Shown here: piece after piece, positions 9,174 through 18,438 of the stretch
Layout of the letters: every line of letters starts with the position of its first letter
Position numbering within the stretch: position 1 is the stretch's first letter
DNA from: Streptomyces platensis
GTDB taxonomy: Bacteria > Actinomycetota > Actinomycetes > Streptomycetales > Streptomycetaceae
Length of the DNA stretch: 64,000 nucleotides
Reading direction: 5' to 3'
NCBI RefSeq assembly: GCF_008704855.1
Contig: NZ_CP023691.1
Span: 5,518,001-5,582,000 of the forward strand
Translations under genes and position numbers: made by a program
The notes under the pieces: generated by a model
What the model saw: only the letters and a program-made list of their open reading frames with translations
The model's database searches: none
What the model was told of the DNA's origin: nothing

Positions 9174-9272
9174 GTAGCGTGCCCGATGTCTTCCGGTACC
9201 CATGGGTAACCGGAGTAACGGCGGCAACAGGCGCCCACATGGCGCATCGGGCGGGGCGAACGGTGGAAGTGG

Positions 9273-9752
9273 GTGGACGGGGTGCGGGTGGCACGACGGC
9301 CGGTGGCCTTGGCCGCGGCGGTGGTACTGATCCTGGAGGCGTTCGGGATCGTGCTGCTGAACTGGATTCTGAGCATCGTCGTGGACCGCCAGCAGATGTC
9401 GCTGGCCGGGCTCCAGCCCCGCGCGATGTCCACCGGCTCCTGGGTAGGGGGCATTCTCTTCGGTCTCTACCTGCTGTTCTGTGCCGTGGTTCTGCTCCGC
9501 TGCGCCCTGCGCGACCGCGCCCCCGGCGGCTTCACCCGGATCGCCCTCATCAGCTGTGCGGTGGTGCACGGCATGCTGGGCGCCTTCGCCGTCGGTCTGG
9601 TCGGCTGGGTCGCCTTCCTCGCGATGATGGCCGTGCTGGCGCTGCTGGTGCTGACGCTGATGGCGTATGGCGAGGGCTTTTCGGGGGACGCGCGCGGAAA
9701 CGCGGAAAACACCCCGAACGGCGGACCGCCGGTGGCCCCCACCTCCGCCTGA
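9273..9752 (+). CDS. Small integral membrane protein
   Basis: 159 residues with four predicted membrane helices: ALAAAVVLILEAFGIVLLNWIL, VGGILFGLYLLFCAVVLL, FTRIALISCAVVHGMLGAFAVGL, and WVAFLAMMAVLALLVLTLMAY. A short Gly/Asn/Pro-rich cytoplasmic tail follows. No catalytic motif is visible and no function is recognised. GTG at 9273 is the most upstream plausible start, and another GTG follows at 9282. It sits opposite accA2 beyond a long intergenic region and is convergent with the DJ-1 gene. Confidence 0.75.
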   Translation: MDGVRVARRPVALAAAVVLILEAFGIVLLNWILSIVVDRQQMSLAGLQPRAMSTGSWVGGILFGLYLLFCAVVLLRCALRDRAPGGFTRIALISCAVVHGMLGAFAVGLVGWVAFLAMMAVLALLVLTLMAYGEGFSGDARGNAENTPNGGPPVAPTSA

Positions 9753-9837
9753 TCCCCTGGCTTCCCGTCCGGCGGCGCGGCCGAGCGCCCCGGCCAGGCG
9801 CGAACTCCCCCTGTCCCGGGGCGGATCGGCCCGGCCG

Positions 9838-10401
9838 CTACTTCACCGGCGCATGCTCCCGCAGCACCTCCAGGAACGCCCGCATCCACTCGGGGTGGTC
9901 GGGCCAGGCGCGGGCCGAGACGACCTTGCCGTCGACCACCGCGGCGCCGTCGACGAAGGTGCCGCCGCCCATCTCCACGTCCGGTGCGCAGGCCGGGTAG
10001 GCGGAGGTGCGGCGGCCCTTGAGGACGCCGAGCGGGGCCAGCGAGAGGGCCGCGTGGCAGATGTGGGCGACGGGCTTGTCGGCGTCGAAGAAGTGGGTGA
10101 CGACGCGGCGGTAGTCGGGGTCGTTGCGGAGGTATTCGGGTGCCCGGCCGCCGGGGAGCACCAGTGCCGCGTAGTCGGCCGGATCGACTTCGGACAGCGC
10201 GAGGTCGGCCGGCCAGGAGTGGCCCTCGCGTTCGACGTAGGTGTCGAAGTTGTCGACGAAGTCATGGACGACGAACTGGAGCTTCTTGCGGGTGAGGGCC
10301 GCGATCCGGGGCTCGTAGCCCTCCTCCAGCAGCCGCTGGTAGGGGTAGAAGAACTCCAGGTCCTCGGTGGCGTCACCGGCGATGAGCAGGATCTTCGGCA
10401 T
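9838..10401 (-). CDS. DJ-1/PfpI-family protein
   Basis: 187 residues of the class I glutamine-amidotransferase-like DJ-1/PfpI fold. The start is MPKILLIAGDATEDLEF (acidic residue at the Glu position of the triad). The nucleophile elbow is VAHICHAALSLAPLGVLKGRR with the reactive Cys in ICHA, and VLPGGRAPEYLR is the usual LPGG turn. Members act as proteases, glyoxalase/deglycase enzymes or chaperones; the sequence does not decide. ATG at 10401 follows GAGGAG. The MOSC gene is 51 bp upstream on the same strand, so the two may be co-transcribed. Confidence 0.85.
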   Translation of the reverse strand: MPKILLIAGDATEDLEFFYPYQRLLEEGYEPRIAALTRKKLQFVVHDFVDNFDTYVEREGHSWPADLALSEVDPADYAALVLPGGRAPEYLRNDPDYRRVVTHFFDADKPVAHICHAALSLAPLGVLKGRRTSAYPACAPDVEMGGGTFVDGAAVVDGKVVSARAWPDHPEWMRAFLEVLREHAPVK

Positions 10402-10452
10402 GGTGCGGACTCCTCATGACGGACCCGACCGGGGCGATCGAGTCGTTTCGGG

Positions 10453-11283
10453 TCAATCGGTTCCCCACTCGGTGACCTCGAATGCGTCGCCCACCGTCAC
10501 CTTTCCGGTCCCCACCACCGCGAACTTCGATCCGAACGCCACCCCGCCCTCGGGCACCCGCCGGTACGCGGCGAGCGTGCGCAGCGGTTCGGGCCCGGCC
10601 TTGCCGCCCGTCTGCTGGTTGACGAGGGTGACCGCGCAGCGGATGGCCAGTTTGGTGAAGCCCAGCATCCCGCCGCCGACGGTGACCTGGCGCGCCCGGT
10701 CCTCGGTCTGCGGCGCTTCCCAGCCGTCCACCACGAGGTTGGGCCGGAAACGGTCCATCGGGACCGGGGTGCGGCCGGCGGCGGCGATCCGGCGGTTGAG
10801 GTCGTCGAGGGTGGCCCGGGAGAGGACATGCACGGCGCTGCTGTCGGCGAAGCCGGAGGTGCCGGGGGTGAGTCCGTCGGTCACCCGGTCGTGCTCCGGC
10901 GGTACGCGCACCAGCCGGCTCTCCGCGCCCAGGACTTCGGACAGCCAGCCCGCCACCCGGTCCCCCTGGTCGACCGCGCGGTACGGCGTTCCGAACATCT
11001 CGACCTCGGACCGCGCCGCCGAGCCGGTGCCGGTGTCGACGTCCAGGTGGAGGGGGTCGCAGTCCGGCGCGTGCAGGGTGAGGTGCGCCCCGCCGGCCTC
11101 GACCGCCGGCCGGATCACCGCCAGCCGGGGGTCGGTGCGCTGGCTGCGGAAGACGCCTTCGGGCCCGACGACCAGGAAGCTGCGGTCGTGGGCGAGGCCG
11201 GCCGGGGTGAGCTCCGCCTCGGTCGCCGGGACACCGGCGCAGCCCTTGACGGGGTAGCTGATCAGTTCGACAACGGTTGCCAT
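10453..11283 (-). CDS. MOSC-domain protein (YcbX/MARC-like)
   Basis: 276 residues. The N-terminal MOSC beta-barrel starts ATVVELISYPVKGCAG, with GLAHDRSFLVVGPEG and FRSQRTDPRLAVIRP. The C-terminal MOSC domain includes MDRFRPNLVVDG, LGFTKLAIRCAVTLVNQQTGGK and a late RVPEGGVAFGSKFAVVG. MOSC proteins carry molybdenum cofactor and reduce N-hydroxylated bases (YcbX, MARC). The usual conserved Cys is plausibly the one in AIRCAVT. ATG at 11283. The Maf gene lies 97 bp upstream on the same strand. Confidence 0.85.
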   Translation of the reverse strand: MATVVELISYPVKGCAGVPATEAELTPAGLAHDRSFLVVGPEGVFRSQRTDPRLAVIRPAVEAGGAHLTLHAPDCDPLHLDVDTGTGSAARSEVEMFGTPYRAVDQGDRVAGWLSEVLGAESRLVRVPPEHDRVTDGLTPGTSGFADSSAVHVLSRATLDDLNRRIAAAGRTPVPMDRFRPNLVVDGWEAPQTEDRARQVTVGGGMLGFTKLAIRCAVTLVNQQTGGKAGPEPLRTLAAYRRVPEGGVAFGSKFAVVGTGKVTVGDAFEVTEWGTD

Positions 11284-11380
11284 ACGGGCAGCGTAGGTAC
11301 CGGGAGCCTGCCCGTGCTCGCCTTTGCCGTCTCTGGCCGTTTCTCGACCCTCGGCCGGACGGCCGGCGGAAGCGGGAGGC

Positions 11381-11992
11381 TCAGGTCCACAGATCCGTGA
11401 TCGCGACGTCCAGGTCGGCGAGCAGCCGGCGCAGCAGCGGCAGGGAGAGGCCGATGACATTGCCGGGGTCGCCGTCGATGCCGTCGATGAAGGGGGCGGA
11501 GCGGCCGTCGAGGGTGAAGGCGCCGGCGACGAACAGCGGTTCGCCGCTTTCCACGTACGCGGCGATCTCCTCGTCGGTCGGCTCGCCGAAACGGACCGTG
11601 GTCGAGGCGGTGGCGGCCACCCGGCGGCCGGTCGCGGTGTCGATCACGCAGTGGCCGGTCTGGAGGATGCCGGAGCGGCCGCGCATGGACTTCCAGCGGG
11701 CGGTGGCGTCCTCGGCGTCGACGGGCTTGCCGAGCGCCCGCCCGTCCAGCTCCAGCACCGAGTCGCAGCCGACGACCAGCGCGCCGGCGGCCTCCGGGCG
11801 GCCGGCCACCGCCTCGGCCTTGGCCTCGGCCAGGACGCGGGCCAGCTCACCGGGCGTGGGCGCGGTGAGCGCGTCCTCATCGACGCCGCTGACGATGACC
11901 TCGGGGGCCAGCCCGGCCTGGCGCAGCAGGGCCAGCCGGGCGGGGGACTGGGAGGCGAGGACAAGACGGCGGGGGCGGGACTCTTCGGTCAT
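11381..11992 (-). CDS. maf: Maf-family nucleotide pyrophosphatase
   Basis: 203 residues. The start [20 protein letters not shown] is the canonical Maf SxSPRR-type motif, here SQSPAR. It is followed by [20 protein letters not shown] (catalytic Asp region), the GKP loop ([11 protein letters not shown]) and the late [18 protein letters not shown] and [18 protein letters not shown]. Maf enzymes hydrolyse non-canonical nucleoside triphosphates to monophosphates. Two start codons are possible, ATG 11992 and ATG 12001 (MAGMTEES). The gene lies 44 bp downstream of the penicillin-binding protein gene, consistent with one cell-envelope/division transcript. Confidence 0.9.
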   Translation of the reverse strand: MTEESRPRRLVLASQSPARLALLRQAGLAPEVIVSGVDEDALTAPTPGELARVLAEAKAEAVAGRPEAAGALVVGCDSVLELDGRALGKPVDAEDATARWKSMRGRSGILQTGHCVIDTATGRRVAATASTTVRFGEPTDEEIAAYVESGEPLFVAGAFTLDGRSAPFIDGIDGDPGNVIGLSLPLLRRLLADLDVAITDLWT

Positions 11993-12036
11993 GCCCGCCA
12001 TCGTACGGAGCCCCCGCCGCCCCGCGGGCCCCCGGA

Positions 12037-13521
12037 CTACTTGTTGAGCACCGCCTGCATGACCGACTTCGCGATCGGCCCGCCCAGCTTGCCGCCGGCG
12101 ATCTCCGACCGGGGGATGTCCATCTCCGAGGGGTCGACGAAGACGGCGACCGCGACCGGGGAGCTGCCGTCGCTCTGCTTGGCGTAGGAGACGAACCAGG
12201 CGTAGGGGCGCTCGTCGTTGACGTTCGCGCCGTGCTGGGCGGTGCCGGTCTTGCCGCCGACGGTCACCCCGTCGATCGCGGCCTTCTCGGCGGTGCCCTT
12301 GTCGACGGTGTACTCCATCATCTCCTGCACCTTCTTCGCGGTGTCGGCGGAGACGGCCTGGGACATCAGCTTCGGCTCGGCCTTCTCCAGCGTCGACAGG
12401 TCGGAGCCGCGCACCTCGTCGACCAGGTGCGGCATCATCACCTTGCCGTCGTTGGCGAGACCGGCGGCCACCATCGCCATCTGCATCGGGGTGCTGGTGA
12501 GGCTGCCCTGGCCCATACCGGTCAGCGCGGTCTGCGGCTTGTCGAGCTTCTCCGGGTAGAGGCTCTTGGTGGCCAGCAGGTCGCCGAGGTCCTCGTCGTA
12601 GACGTTCTCGTTGAAGCCGAACTTCTGGGCGGTCTCGCGCATCTTGTCCTTGCCGACCTTGAGCGCGGCGTCGAGGAAGACGTTGTTGCAGGACCACTGC
12701 ATACCGGTCTTGAGCGAGGCCTTGTCGCAGGGTGCGCCCGCGACATCGTTCCCGACCTTCGTGGTGCTCTGCGGCAGCTGGTACGGGGCGGGTGCTCCCG
12801 ACGACGCGTTGATGTCGGAGACCACACCGTGCTCCAGGGCCGCCGCCGCGGTGAGGATCTTGAAGGTGGAGCCGGGCGGGTAGGTCTCGCGCAGCGCCCG
12901 GTTGTTCAGCGGCTTGGACTTCTTGGCGTCCAGCGCCTTGAACTTCGCGCCCTCGGCGTTGGAGATGCCGGTGAAGACCGACGGGTCGTAGGAGGGGGTG
13001 GAGGCGAGCGCGAGGACCCTGCCGTTGCGCGGGTCGAGCGCGACCACCGCGCCCTTGGCGTTGAGGTCGGTCAGGCCCTTGTACGCGGCCTTCTGCGCCT
13101 TGGGGTCGATGGTGGTGATCACATCGCCGCCGCGCGGCTTCTCGCCGGTGAGGATGTCCTTGGCGTTCTTGAGGGCGAGCCGGTCGTCCTTGCCACTGAG
13201 CACCTTGTTGTAGATGCCTTCCAGGAAGGTCGTTCCCTGGGCCTGGGAGGCGAAGCCGGTGACCGGCGCGTACATCGGGCCGTCCTTGTACGTCCGCTTG
13301 TACTTGAAGTCACCGGAGGTCGCCACCGACCCGGTGATCGGCTTGCCGCCGACGATGATGTTGCCGCGCGGGTAGGAGAACGCCTCGATCTTGACGCGGC
13401 GGTTGTGCGGGTCGTTGGCGAGCTCGTCGGCCTGGACGAACTGGACCCATGTCGCACGCGCCAGCAGGGCCAGCACCAGCACCCCGCAGAAGACGGCTAT
13501 ATGCCTCAGCGGCCTGTTCAT
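12037..13521 (-). CDS. Class B penicillin-binding protein (PBP2 type)
   Basis: 494 residues. One N-terminal anchor ([20 protein letters not shown]) is followed by a short dimerisation domain and a transpeptidase domain. The active-site motifs are SxxK in GSTFKIL, SxN as SCN in QWSCNNVF, and KTGTAQHG. It cross-links peptidoglycan outside the membrane. The class is PbpA/PBP2-like, but no RodA/FtsW partner gene is adjacent, unlike the main pbpA locus of Streptomyces. ATG at 13521. The Maf gene follows and a 42-residue membrane protein gene precedes, all on the minus strand. Confidence 0.92.
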   Translation of the reverse strand: MNRPLRHIAVFCGVLVLALLARATWVQFVQADELANDPHNRRVKIEAFSYPRGNIIVGGKPITGSVATSGDFKYKRTYKDGPMYAPVTGFASQAQGTTFLEGIYNKVLSGKDDRLALKNAKDILTGEKPRGGDVITTIDPKAQKAAYKGLTDLNAKGAVVALDPRNGRVLALASTPSYDPSVFTGISNAEGAKFKALDAKKSKPLNNRALRETYPPGSTFKILTAAAALEHGVVSDINASSGAPAPYQLPQSTTKVGNDVAGAPCDKASLKTGMQWSCNNVFLDAALKVGKDKMRETAQKFGFNENVYDEDLGDLLATKSLYPEKLDKPQTALTGMGQGSLTSTPMQMAMVAAGLANDGKVMMPHLVDEVRGSDLSTLEKAEPKLMSQAVSADTAKKVQEMMEYTVDKGTAEKAAIDGVTVGGKTGTAQHGANVNDERPYAWFVSYAKQSDGSSPVAVAVFVDPSEMDIPRSEIAGGKLGGPIAKSVMQAVLNK

Positions 13522-13683
13522 CGCTCTCCCACTTCCGTCCGGCTGCCGCCCGGGCGGCCGGACGCCCGAATTGCGCTGTCAAGAGAGAAAGAAGGGAAAT
13601 CGGGGGAAGCGGTTGCAGAAGGGAGCTGTGAGCGTCGCCTCTCCGGTAGCGGGAACAGCGAGGTGCCCCGCGTACGGGGGCGG

Positions 13684-13812
13684 CTACCACCCCGTGAGCA
13701 GGACCATCAGCACCACCGCGACCACAGCCAGCACGATGCCCATCCGTCGGAGCTTGGCCTGCACATCGCGCAGCTCCTCAGGAGGCTCATCGGGCGGATC
13801 TGACCACAGCAT
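13684..13812 (-). CDS. 42-residue single-pass membrane protein
   Basis: MLWSDPPDEPPEELRDVQAK opens this 42-residue peptide: an acidic, proline-rich cytoplasmic head (about 1-23) and one C-terminal helix (about 25-40, rich in Val/Leu/Met). ATG at 13812. Its length and composition resemble very short Streptomyces membrane proteins recently called MmpB. That name is from memory and uncertain, so I give no symbol. It lies between accE (with an intervening palindrome) and the penicillin-binding protein on the same strand, which suggests an envelope role. Confidence 0.7.
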   Translation of the reverse strand: MLWSDPPDEPPEELRDVQAKLRRMGIVLAVVAVVLMVLLTGW

Positions 13813-13837
13813 GTATCGATCCTGTGCCCATGACGCA

Positions 13838-13871
13838 CGTGGCGCCTGAGTACGCGTACTCAGGCGCCACG
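13838..13871. terminator. Perfect 34-bp palindrome (accE terminator or operator)
   Basis: Every base pairs with its mirror across the centre at 13854/13855. Folded as RNA it gives a 15-bp stem with a CGCG loop. It is downstream of accE and about 25 bp upstream of the small membrane gene start, both minus strand. It could terminate the pccB-accE transcript or bind a dimeric regulator of the next gene. Confidence 0.7.
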
Positions 13872-13939
13872 GGGTAAAGGGACTAGTCAATGCACTATGC
13901 ACCGACCTGGCGGCCCGATGGCCACCCGGTGTCAGCCGG

Positions 13940-14152
13940 TCAATGCGGCCAGTAACTCGTCCGCCAGGCCCGCGGCCCCGGATGCGGCATACGGGCCCGC
14001 GCCGGAACCGTGGACGCGGGGTCCGACCACTCGGTGCCGCGGTCCGTCGTTCCGGGCGCGACGGCAGCGGCGGCCGCCGCGCGGGCCTGAACCACCGCCA
14101 GTGCGGCGGCCAGCTCCTCAGGGGTCGGATTGCCCCGTACGACCTTGATCAT
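13940..14152 (-). CDS. accE: Acyl-CoA carboxylase epsilon subunit
   Basis: 70 residues, starting MIKVVRGNPTPEELAAALAV. This N-terminal motif plus an Ala-rich helix is the signature of actinobacterial AccE/PccE. The small protein bridges alpha and beta subunits and stimulates carboxylase activity. The C-terminal half ends in WRTSYWPH. It lies 67 bp after pccB on the same strand, the standard order. ATG at 14152. Confidence 0.85.
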   Translation of the reverse strand: MIKVVRGNPTPEELAAALAVVQARAAAAAAVAPGTTDRGTEWSDPASTVPARARMPHPGPRAWRTSYWPH

Positions 14153-14219
14153 CGAGAACGGCTCCCTTCGCCGGTTCCGCTGGTTCGGCTGGTTCCGCTG
14201 GTTCCGCTGGTTCTGCCGG

Positions 14220-15809
14220 TCAGAGCGGGATGTTGCCGTGCTTCTTCGGCGGCAGCGCCTCGCGCTTGTTCCGCAGGGTGCGCAGCCCGCGGACGATGTG
14301 CCGGCGCGTCTCGGACGGCATGATCACCGCGTCGACGTACCCGCGCTCGGCCGCGACATACGGGTTGAGCAGGGTGTCCTCGTACTCCTGGATCAGCTCC
14401 TGGCGCCGCTCGTCCTGCGCGGCCGGGTCCTCGATCGCGGCCAGCGTGCGGCGGTGCAGGATGTTGACCGCGCCCTGTGCGCCCATGACGGCGATCTGCG
14501 CGGTCGGCCAGGCCAGGTTGAGGTCCGCACCCAGGTGCTTGGAGCCCATGACGTCGTACGCGCCACCGAACGCCTTGCGGGTGATGACCGTGATCAGCGG
14601 GACCGTGGCCTCCGCGTACGCGTAGATCAGCTTGGCGCCGCGCCGGATGATCCCGTCGTACTCCTGGTCGGTGCCGGGCAGGAAGCCGGGCACGTCCACG
14701 AAGGTGATCACCGGGACGTTGAACGCGTCGCAGGTCCGCACGAACCGCGCGGCCTTCTCCGAGGCCTTGATGTCCAGGATGCCCGCGAACTGCATCGGCT
14801 GGTTGGCGACCACACCGACCGCATGCCCCTCGACCCGCCCGAAGCCGGTCAGGATGTTCGGCGCGAACAGTGCCTGGGTCTCCAGGAATTCGTGGTCGTC
14901 CAGGACATGCTCGATCGCGACATGCATGTCGTACGGCTGATTGGCCGAATCCGGGATCAGCGCGTCCAGCTCGCGGTCGGTGTCCGAGGTCTCCAGGTCC
15001 GCCTCCTCCGGGAAGGCGGGCGCCTCGGAGAGGTTGTTGGACGGCAGGTAGGACAGCAGCCCCTTGACGTACTCGATGGCGTCCTTCTCGTCACCCGCCA
15101 TGTGGTGCGCCACGCCCGAGGTGGTGTTGTGCGTACGGGCGCCGCCCAGCTCCTCGAAGCCGACGTCCTCGCCGGTCACCGTCTTGATGACATCGGGACC
15201 GGTGATGAACATGTGCGAGGTCTGGTCCACCATGACCGTGAAGTCGGTGATGGCGGGGGAGTAGACCGCACCGCCCGCACACGGGCCGACGATCAGGCTG
15301 ATCTGCGGGATCACGCCCGAGGCATGGGTGTTGCGGCGGAAGATCTCGCCGTACATGCCCAGCGAGGCCACGCCCTCCTGGATGCGCGCGCCACCGGAGT
15401 CGTTGATGCCGATGACCGGGCAACCGGTCTTGAGCGCGAAGTCCATCACCTTGACGATCTTCTCGCCGAAGACCTCGCCCAGCGCCCCGCCGAAGACCGT
15501 GAAGTCCTGGGAGAAGACGGCCACCGGACGGCCGTCGACCGTGCCGTAGCCGGACACCACACCGTCGCCGTACGGGCGGGTCCGGTCCAGCCCGAAATTC
15601 GTCGACCGGTGCCGCGCGAACTCGTCCAGCTCGACGAACGAGCCCTCGTCCAGCAGCAGATCGATGCGCTCACGCGCCGTCAACTTGCCCTTCGCGTGCT
15701 GCTTCTCCACGGCACGGGCGGAACCGGCATGGGTGGCTTCTTCGATCCGCCGTTGCAGATCCGCCAACTTGCCCGCGGTGGTGTGGATGTTTGCTTCCGG
15801 CTCGGACAT
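14220..15809 (-). CDS. pccB: Propionyl-CoA carboxylase beta subunit
   Basis: 529 residues, a complete carboxyltransferase beta chain: [18 protein letters not shown] near the N-terminus, the first crotonase fold with [11 protein letters not shown] and [12 protein letters not shown], and the second with [33 protein letters not shown] and [14 protein letters not shown]. Asp419 in AYDVMGSK aligns by eye with Asp422 of S. coelicolor PccB, the residue linked to propionyl-CoA over acetyl-CoA preference. The main product would therefore be methylmalonyl-CoA. It works with AccA2 and AccE, both in this window. ATG at 15809; divergent from the biotin ligase gene across 131 bp. Confidence 0.95.
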   Translation of the reverse strand: MSEPEANIHTTAGKLADLQRRIEEATHAGSARAVEKQHAKGKLTARERIDLLLDEGSFVELDEFARHRSTNFGLDRTRPYGDGVVSGYGTVDGRPVAVFSQDFTVFGGALGEVFGEKIVKVMDFALKTGCPVIGINDSGGARIQEGVASLGMYGEIFRRNTHASGVIPQISLIVGPCAGGAVYSPAITDFTVMVDQTSHMFITGPDVIKTVTGEDVGFEELGGARTHNTTSGVAHHMAGDEKDAIEYVKGLLSYLPSNNLSEAPAFPEEADLETSDTDRELDALIPDSANQPYDMHVAIEHVLDDHEFLETQALFAPNILTGFGRVEGHAVGVVANQPMQFAGILDIKASEKAARFVRTCDAFNVPVITFVDVPGFLPGTDQEYDGIIRRGAKLIYAYAEATVPLITVITRKAFGGAYDVMGSKHLGADLNLAWPTAQIAVMGAQGAVNILHRRTLAAIEDPAAQDERRQELIQEYEDTLLNPYVAAERGYVDAVIMPSETRRHIVRGLRTLRNKREALPPKKHGNIPL

Positions 15810-15940
15810 CGGGATGCGGCTCCTGCTCGTCCTGGACTGGTGCTCGTACTGAGGGTGGTACGGGTTTGGCTACCGATCCGTAGCGTATCGGCGGGACTGC
15901 TCAGCGGCACTGCGTCGTTGACCACACCTAGGCTGTCCCC

Positions 15941-16885
15941 ATGACGCCTCAACCACCGGAAAACCAGGACAAAGATGCCGGCCGCTGGAGCGATCTGGGC
16001 CGCCCGCCGCTGAACGCCACGGCGTTGCGCCGCGCCCTGGTACGCCCCGGTGCGCTCTGGACCGCCCTGGACGTCGTCCCCGCGACCGGCTCCACCAACA
16101 CCGACCTGGCGGCCCGCGCGGCCAAGGGAGAGGTGGAGGAGGGCGCCGTCCTGGTGGCCGAGGAACAGTCCGCCGGCCGCGGCCGGCTCAACCGCAGCTG
16201 GTCGGCGCCCCCGCGCTCCGGCCTCTTCTTCTCCGTCTACCTCACGCCCCGGGTCCCCGTGCAGCGCTGGGGCTGGCTCCCGCTGCTCACCGGAGTCGCC
16301 ACCGCGACCGCCCTGTCCCGGACGGCCGGTATCGACACGGCCCTCAAGTGGCCCAACGACATCCTGGTCAGCTGCCCCGGGGACGCCGACGCCGCGGGCC
16401 CGGACGGGACCCCCGGCACCGGCGAGCGCAAGGTGGGCGGCATCCTCGCCGAGCGGGCCGGCTCCGGCGTCGTCATCGGCATCGGCCTGAACGTCTCCCT
16501 CACCGCCGGCGAACTCCCGGTGCCCACCGCCGGCTCCCTGGCCCTGGCGGGCGCCCGCACCACCGACCGCGACCCGCTGCTGCGCGCCGTGCTCCGCTCG
16601 CTGGAGGAGTGGTACGCCACCTGGCAGTCCGCCGTAGGTGACCCCGGCGCCAGCCGCCTCCAGGAGACCTACGCGGCGGGCTGCGCCACCCTGGGCCGCT
16701 CCGTACGCGCCGAACTCCCCGGTGACACCGCCCTCACCGGCGAGGCCGTGGCCATCGACGCCGACGGCCGCCTGGTCCTGGCCACCGCGAACGGCGTACG
16801 GCACCCGGTGGGCGCCGGCGACATCATCCATCTGCGCGCCACGGCGTCCGGGCCGCCCGGAGGCGACGACTCCCCGGAACCGTGA
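15941..16885 (+). CDS. birA: Biotin--[acetyl-CoA-carboxylase] ligase
   Basis: 314 residues, a class I ligase with no N-terminal helix-turn-helix. Motifs: PATGSTNTDLAARA, SAGRGRLNRSWSAP (biotinyl-AMP loop), GLFFSVYL, LKWPNDILV, and RKVGGILAE, then a C-terminal SH3-like cap. It attaches biotin to the BCCP Lys of AccA2. An insertion of about 18 residues (SCPGDADAAGPDG...) lies just after KWPNDILV. ATG at 15941 has a TAGGCT box at 15929-15934, 6 nt upstream, and no ribosome site, so a leaderless message is likely. Divergent placement from pccB couples ligase and substrate supply. Confidence 0.93.
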   Translation: MTPQPPENQDKDAGRWSDLGRPPLNATALRRALVRPGALWTALDVVPATGSTNTDLAARAAKGEVEEGAVLVAEEQSAGRGRLNRSWSAPPRSGLFFSVYLTPRVPVQRWGWLPLLTGVATATALSRTAGIDTALKWPNDILVSCPGDADAAGPDGTPGTGERKVGGILAERAGSGVVIGIGLNVSLTAGELPVPTAGSLALAGARTTDRDPLLRAVLRSLEEWYATWQSAVGDPGASRLQETYAAGCATLGRSVRAELPGDTALTGEAVAIDADGRLVLATANGVRHPVGAGDIIHLRATASGPPGGDDSPEP

Positions 16886-17095
16886 GCCCGGACGAGGCCC
16901 GCGCCCCCGGCTCGGGCCCCTGTATCACGCCACCCGCCGCGCCGACGCGGGCCCGCCTCTTCCTTGGTCAGAGCCGACATGTGAGAGTGAGCCAGAGCAC
17001 ACCTGCCGTATCGTTGAGGCGGTCCGCCAGGGAGCGGGCCACCGGCGAGCAGTGATCGGAAGGGCAGTGCGCAGGGATCGGACAGGGAGCGGCCG

Positions 17096-18250
17096 GTGAC
17101 CGCCGACGACTCGGGCGCCGCCTCGCGCGACACGGACACCGAGGACGAGGCAGTGAGCAACATCCCCGTCGACGACCCCCCAGGGGCCGGGGACGAGGGC
17201 GACGAGAACAACATCGCCGTCCGCCTCGAACAACTCATCCTCGGCGCCGACCGCCGCTACACGCCGTTCCAGGCGGCCCGCGGCGCCGGCGTCTCGATGG
17301 ACCTCGCGGCCCGCTTCTGGCGCGCCATGGGCTTCGCCGACATCGGCCAGGTCAAGGCCCTGACCGAGGCCGATGTGCTGGCCCTGCGCCGCCTCGCTGG
17401 TCTGGTCGAGGCCGGACTGCTCAGTGAGGCCATGGCCATCCAGGTCGCCCGGTCCACGGGCCAGACCACCGCCCGACTGGCCGACTGGCAGATCGACTCC
17501 TTCCTGGAGGGCCTCACCGAGCCCCAGGACTCCGGCCTGACCCGTACGGAGATCACCTATCCGCTGGTCGAGCTGCTGCTCCCCGAGCTGGAGGAGTTCC
17601 TCGTCTACGTCTGGCGGCGCCAGCTCGCCGCCGCCACCGGCCGGGTCGTACGGGCCCAGGACGACGCCGAGATGGTCGACCGCCGTCTGGCCGTCGGGTT
17701 CGCCGACCTGGTGGGCTTCACCCGGCTGACCCGCCGCCTGGAGGACGAGGAACTGGGCGAGCTGGTGGAGGCGTTCGAGACCACCTGCTCCGACCTGGTG
17801 GCCGCGCACGGCGGCCGGCTCATCAAGACCCTCGGCGACGAGGTCCTCTTCGCCGCCGATGACGCCGGTATCGCCGCCGAGATCGGGCTGCGGCTGATCG
17901 AGACGATGGCCCACGACGAGACGATGCCGGAGCTGCGGGTCGGTATCGCGTTCGGCACGGTCACGACCCGGATGGGCGATGTGTTCGGGACGACCGTCAA
18001 TCTCGCCAGCCGCCTCACGTCGATAGCGCCGAAGGACACCGTCCTGGTGGACCAGGCGTTCGCCGAGGAGCTGGGCCGGATCGGTGACGCCCCGGTCTCC
18101 GAGGCCGATGCCGCGGCGGCGGAGAAGGCGGCGGAGGAGGGCACCGGCGCCCCGCCCCCGACCTACCGCTTCGCCCTCCAGCCGATGTGGCAGCGCCCGG
18201 TGCGCGGCCTGGGCGTCGTCGAGCCCTGGCTGCTGAACCGCCGCGACTGA
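17096..18250 (+). CDS. cya: Class III adenylate cyclase
   Basis: 384 residues. Residues about 40-180 are the N-terminal regulatory domain conserved in Streptomyces Cya (RRYTPFQAARGAGVSMDLAARFWRAMGF, LAGLVEAGLLSE). The catalytic domain follows: VGFADLVGFTRLTRR with the first metal Asp, IKTLGDEVLFAADD with the base Lys and second Asp, and DVFGTTVNLASRLTSIAP with transition-state Asn and Arg. No membrane segment, so it is cytosolic. It makes cAMP, which in Streptomyces affects germination and development. GTG at 17096 follows GGGAGC; a later GTG at 17153 is possible. Confidence 0.92.
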   Translation: MTADDSGAASRDTDTEDEAVSNIPVDDPPGAGDEGDENNIAVRLEQLILGADRRYTPFQAARGAGVSMDLAARFWRAMGFADIGQVKALTEADVLALRRLAGLVEAGLLSEAMAIQVARSTGQTTARLADWQIDSFLEGLTEPQDSGLTRTEITYPLVELLLPELEEFLVYVWRRQLAAATGRVVRAQDDAEMVDRRLAVGFADLVGFTRLTRRLEDEELGELVEAFETTCSDLVAAHGGRLIKTLGDEVLFAADDAGIAAEIGLRLIETMAHDETMPELRVGIAFGTVTTRMGDVFGTTVNLASRLTSIAPKDTVLVDQAFAEELGRIGDAPVSEADAAAAEKAAEEGTGAPPPTYRFALQPMWQRPVRGLGVVEPWLLNRRD

Positions 18251-18438
18251 CCTGGCGCCCGGTCACCGGGCCCCGGGCCGGGACCGCGTCATGCGGCCGG
18301 TCGCCGGTCCGGTGACGGTGCCGCGCCGCGGTTGTCCACAGCCCGGTTATCCACAGACGAAAGCCTGTCCTGTTCCTCCGGGCCGTCGGCTGACATGATC
18401 CCCCTGTCAGGTCAACGACCGTTAACAGGGAGGGCTGT

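Larger units (their letters stand above)
8774..9272. other. Long divergent promoter region accA2 / membrane protein
   Basis: About 500 bp with no supported gene. Reading toward accA2 there is a TAAAAT -10 candidate (plus-strand ATTTTA, 8819-8824). An inverted repeat lies at 8914-8929. An imperfect dyad TTTGTGGAGTCCCTACGAA lies at 9012-9030. A Streptomyces-type dispersed hairpin lies at 9137-9173. The region is long enough for several regulators. Confidence 0.5.

Noticed and set aside
14130-15944. Plus-strand 604-residue frame across pccB
   Set aside because: Antisense shadow of pccB.
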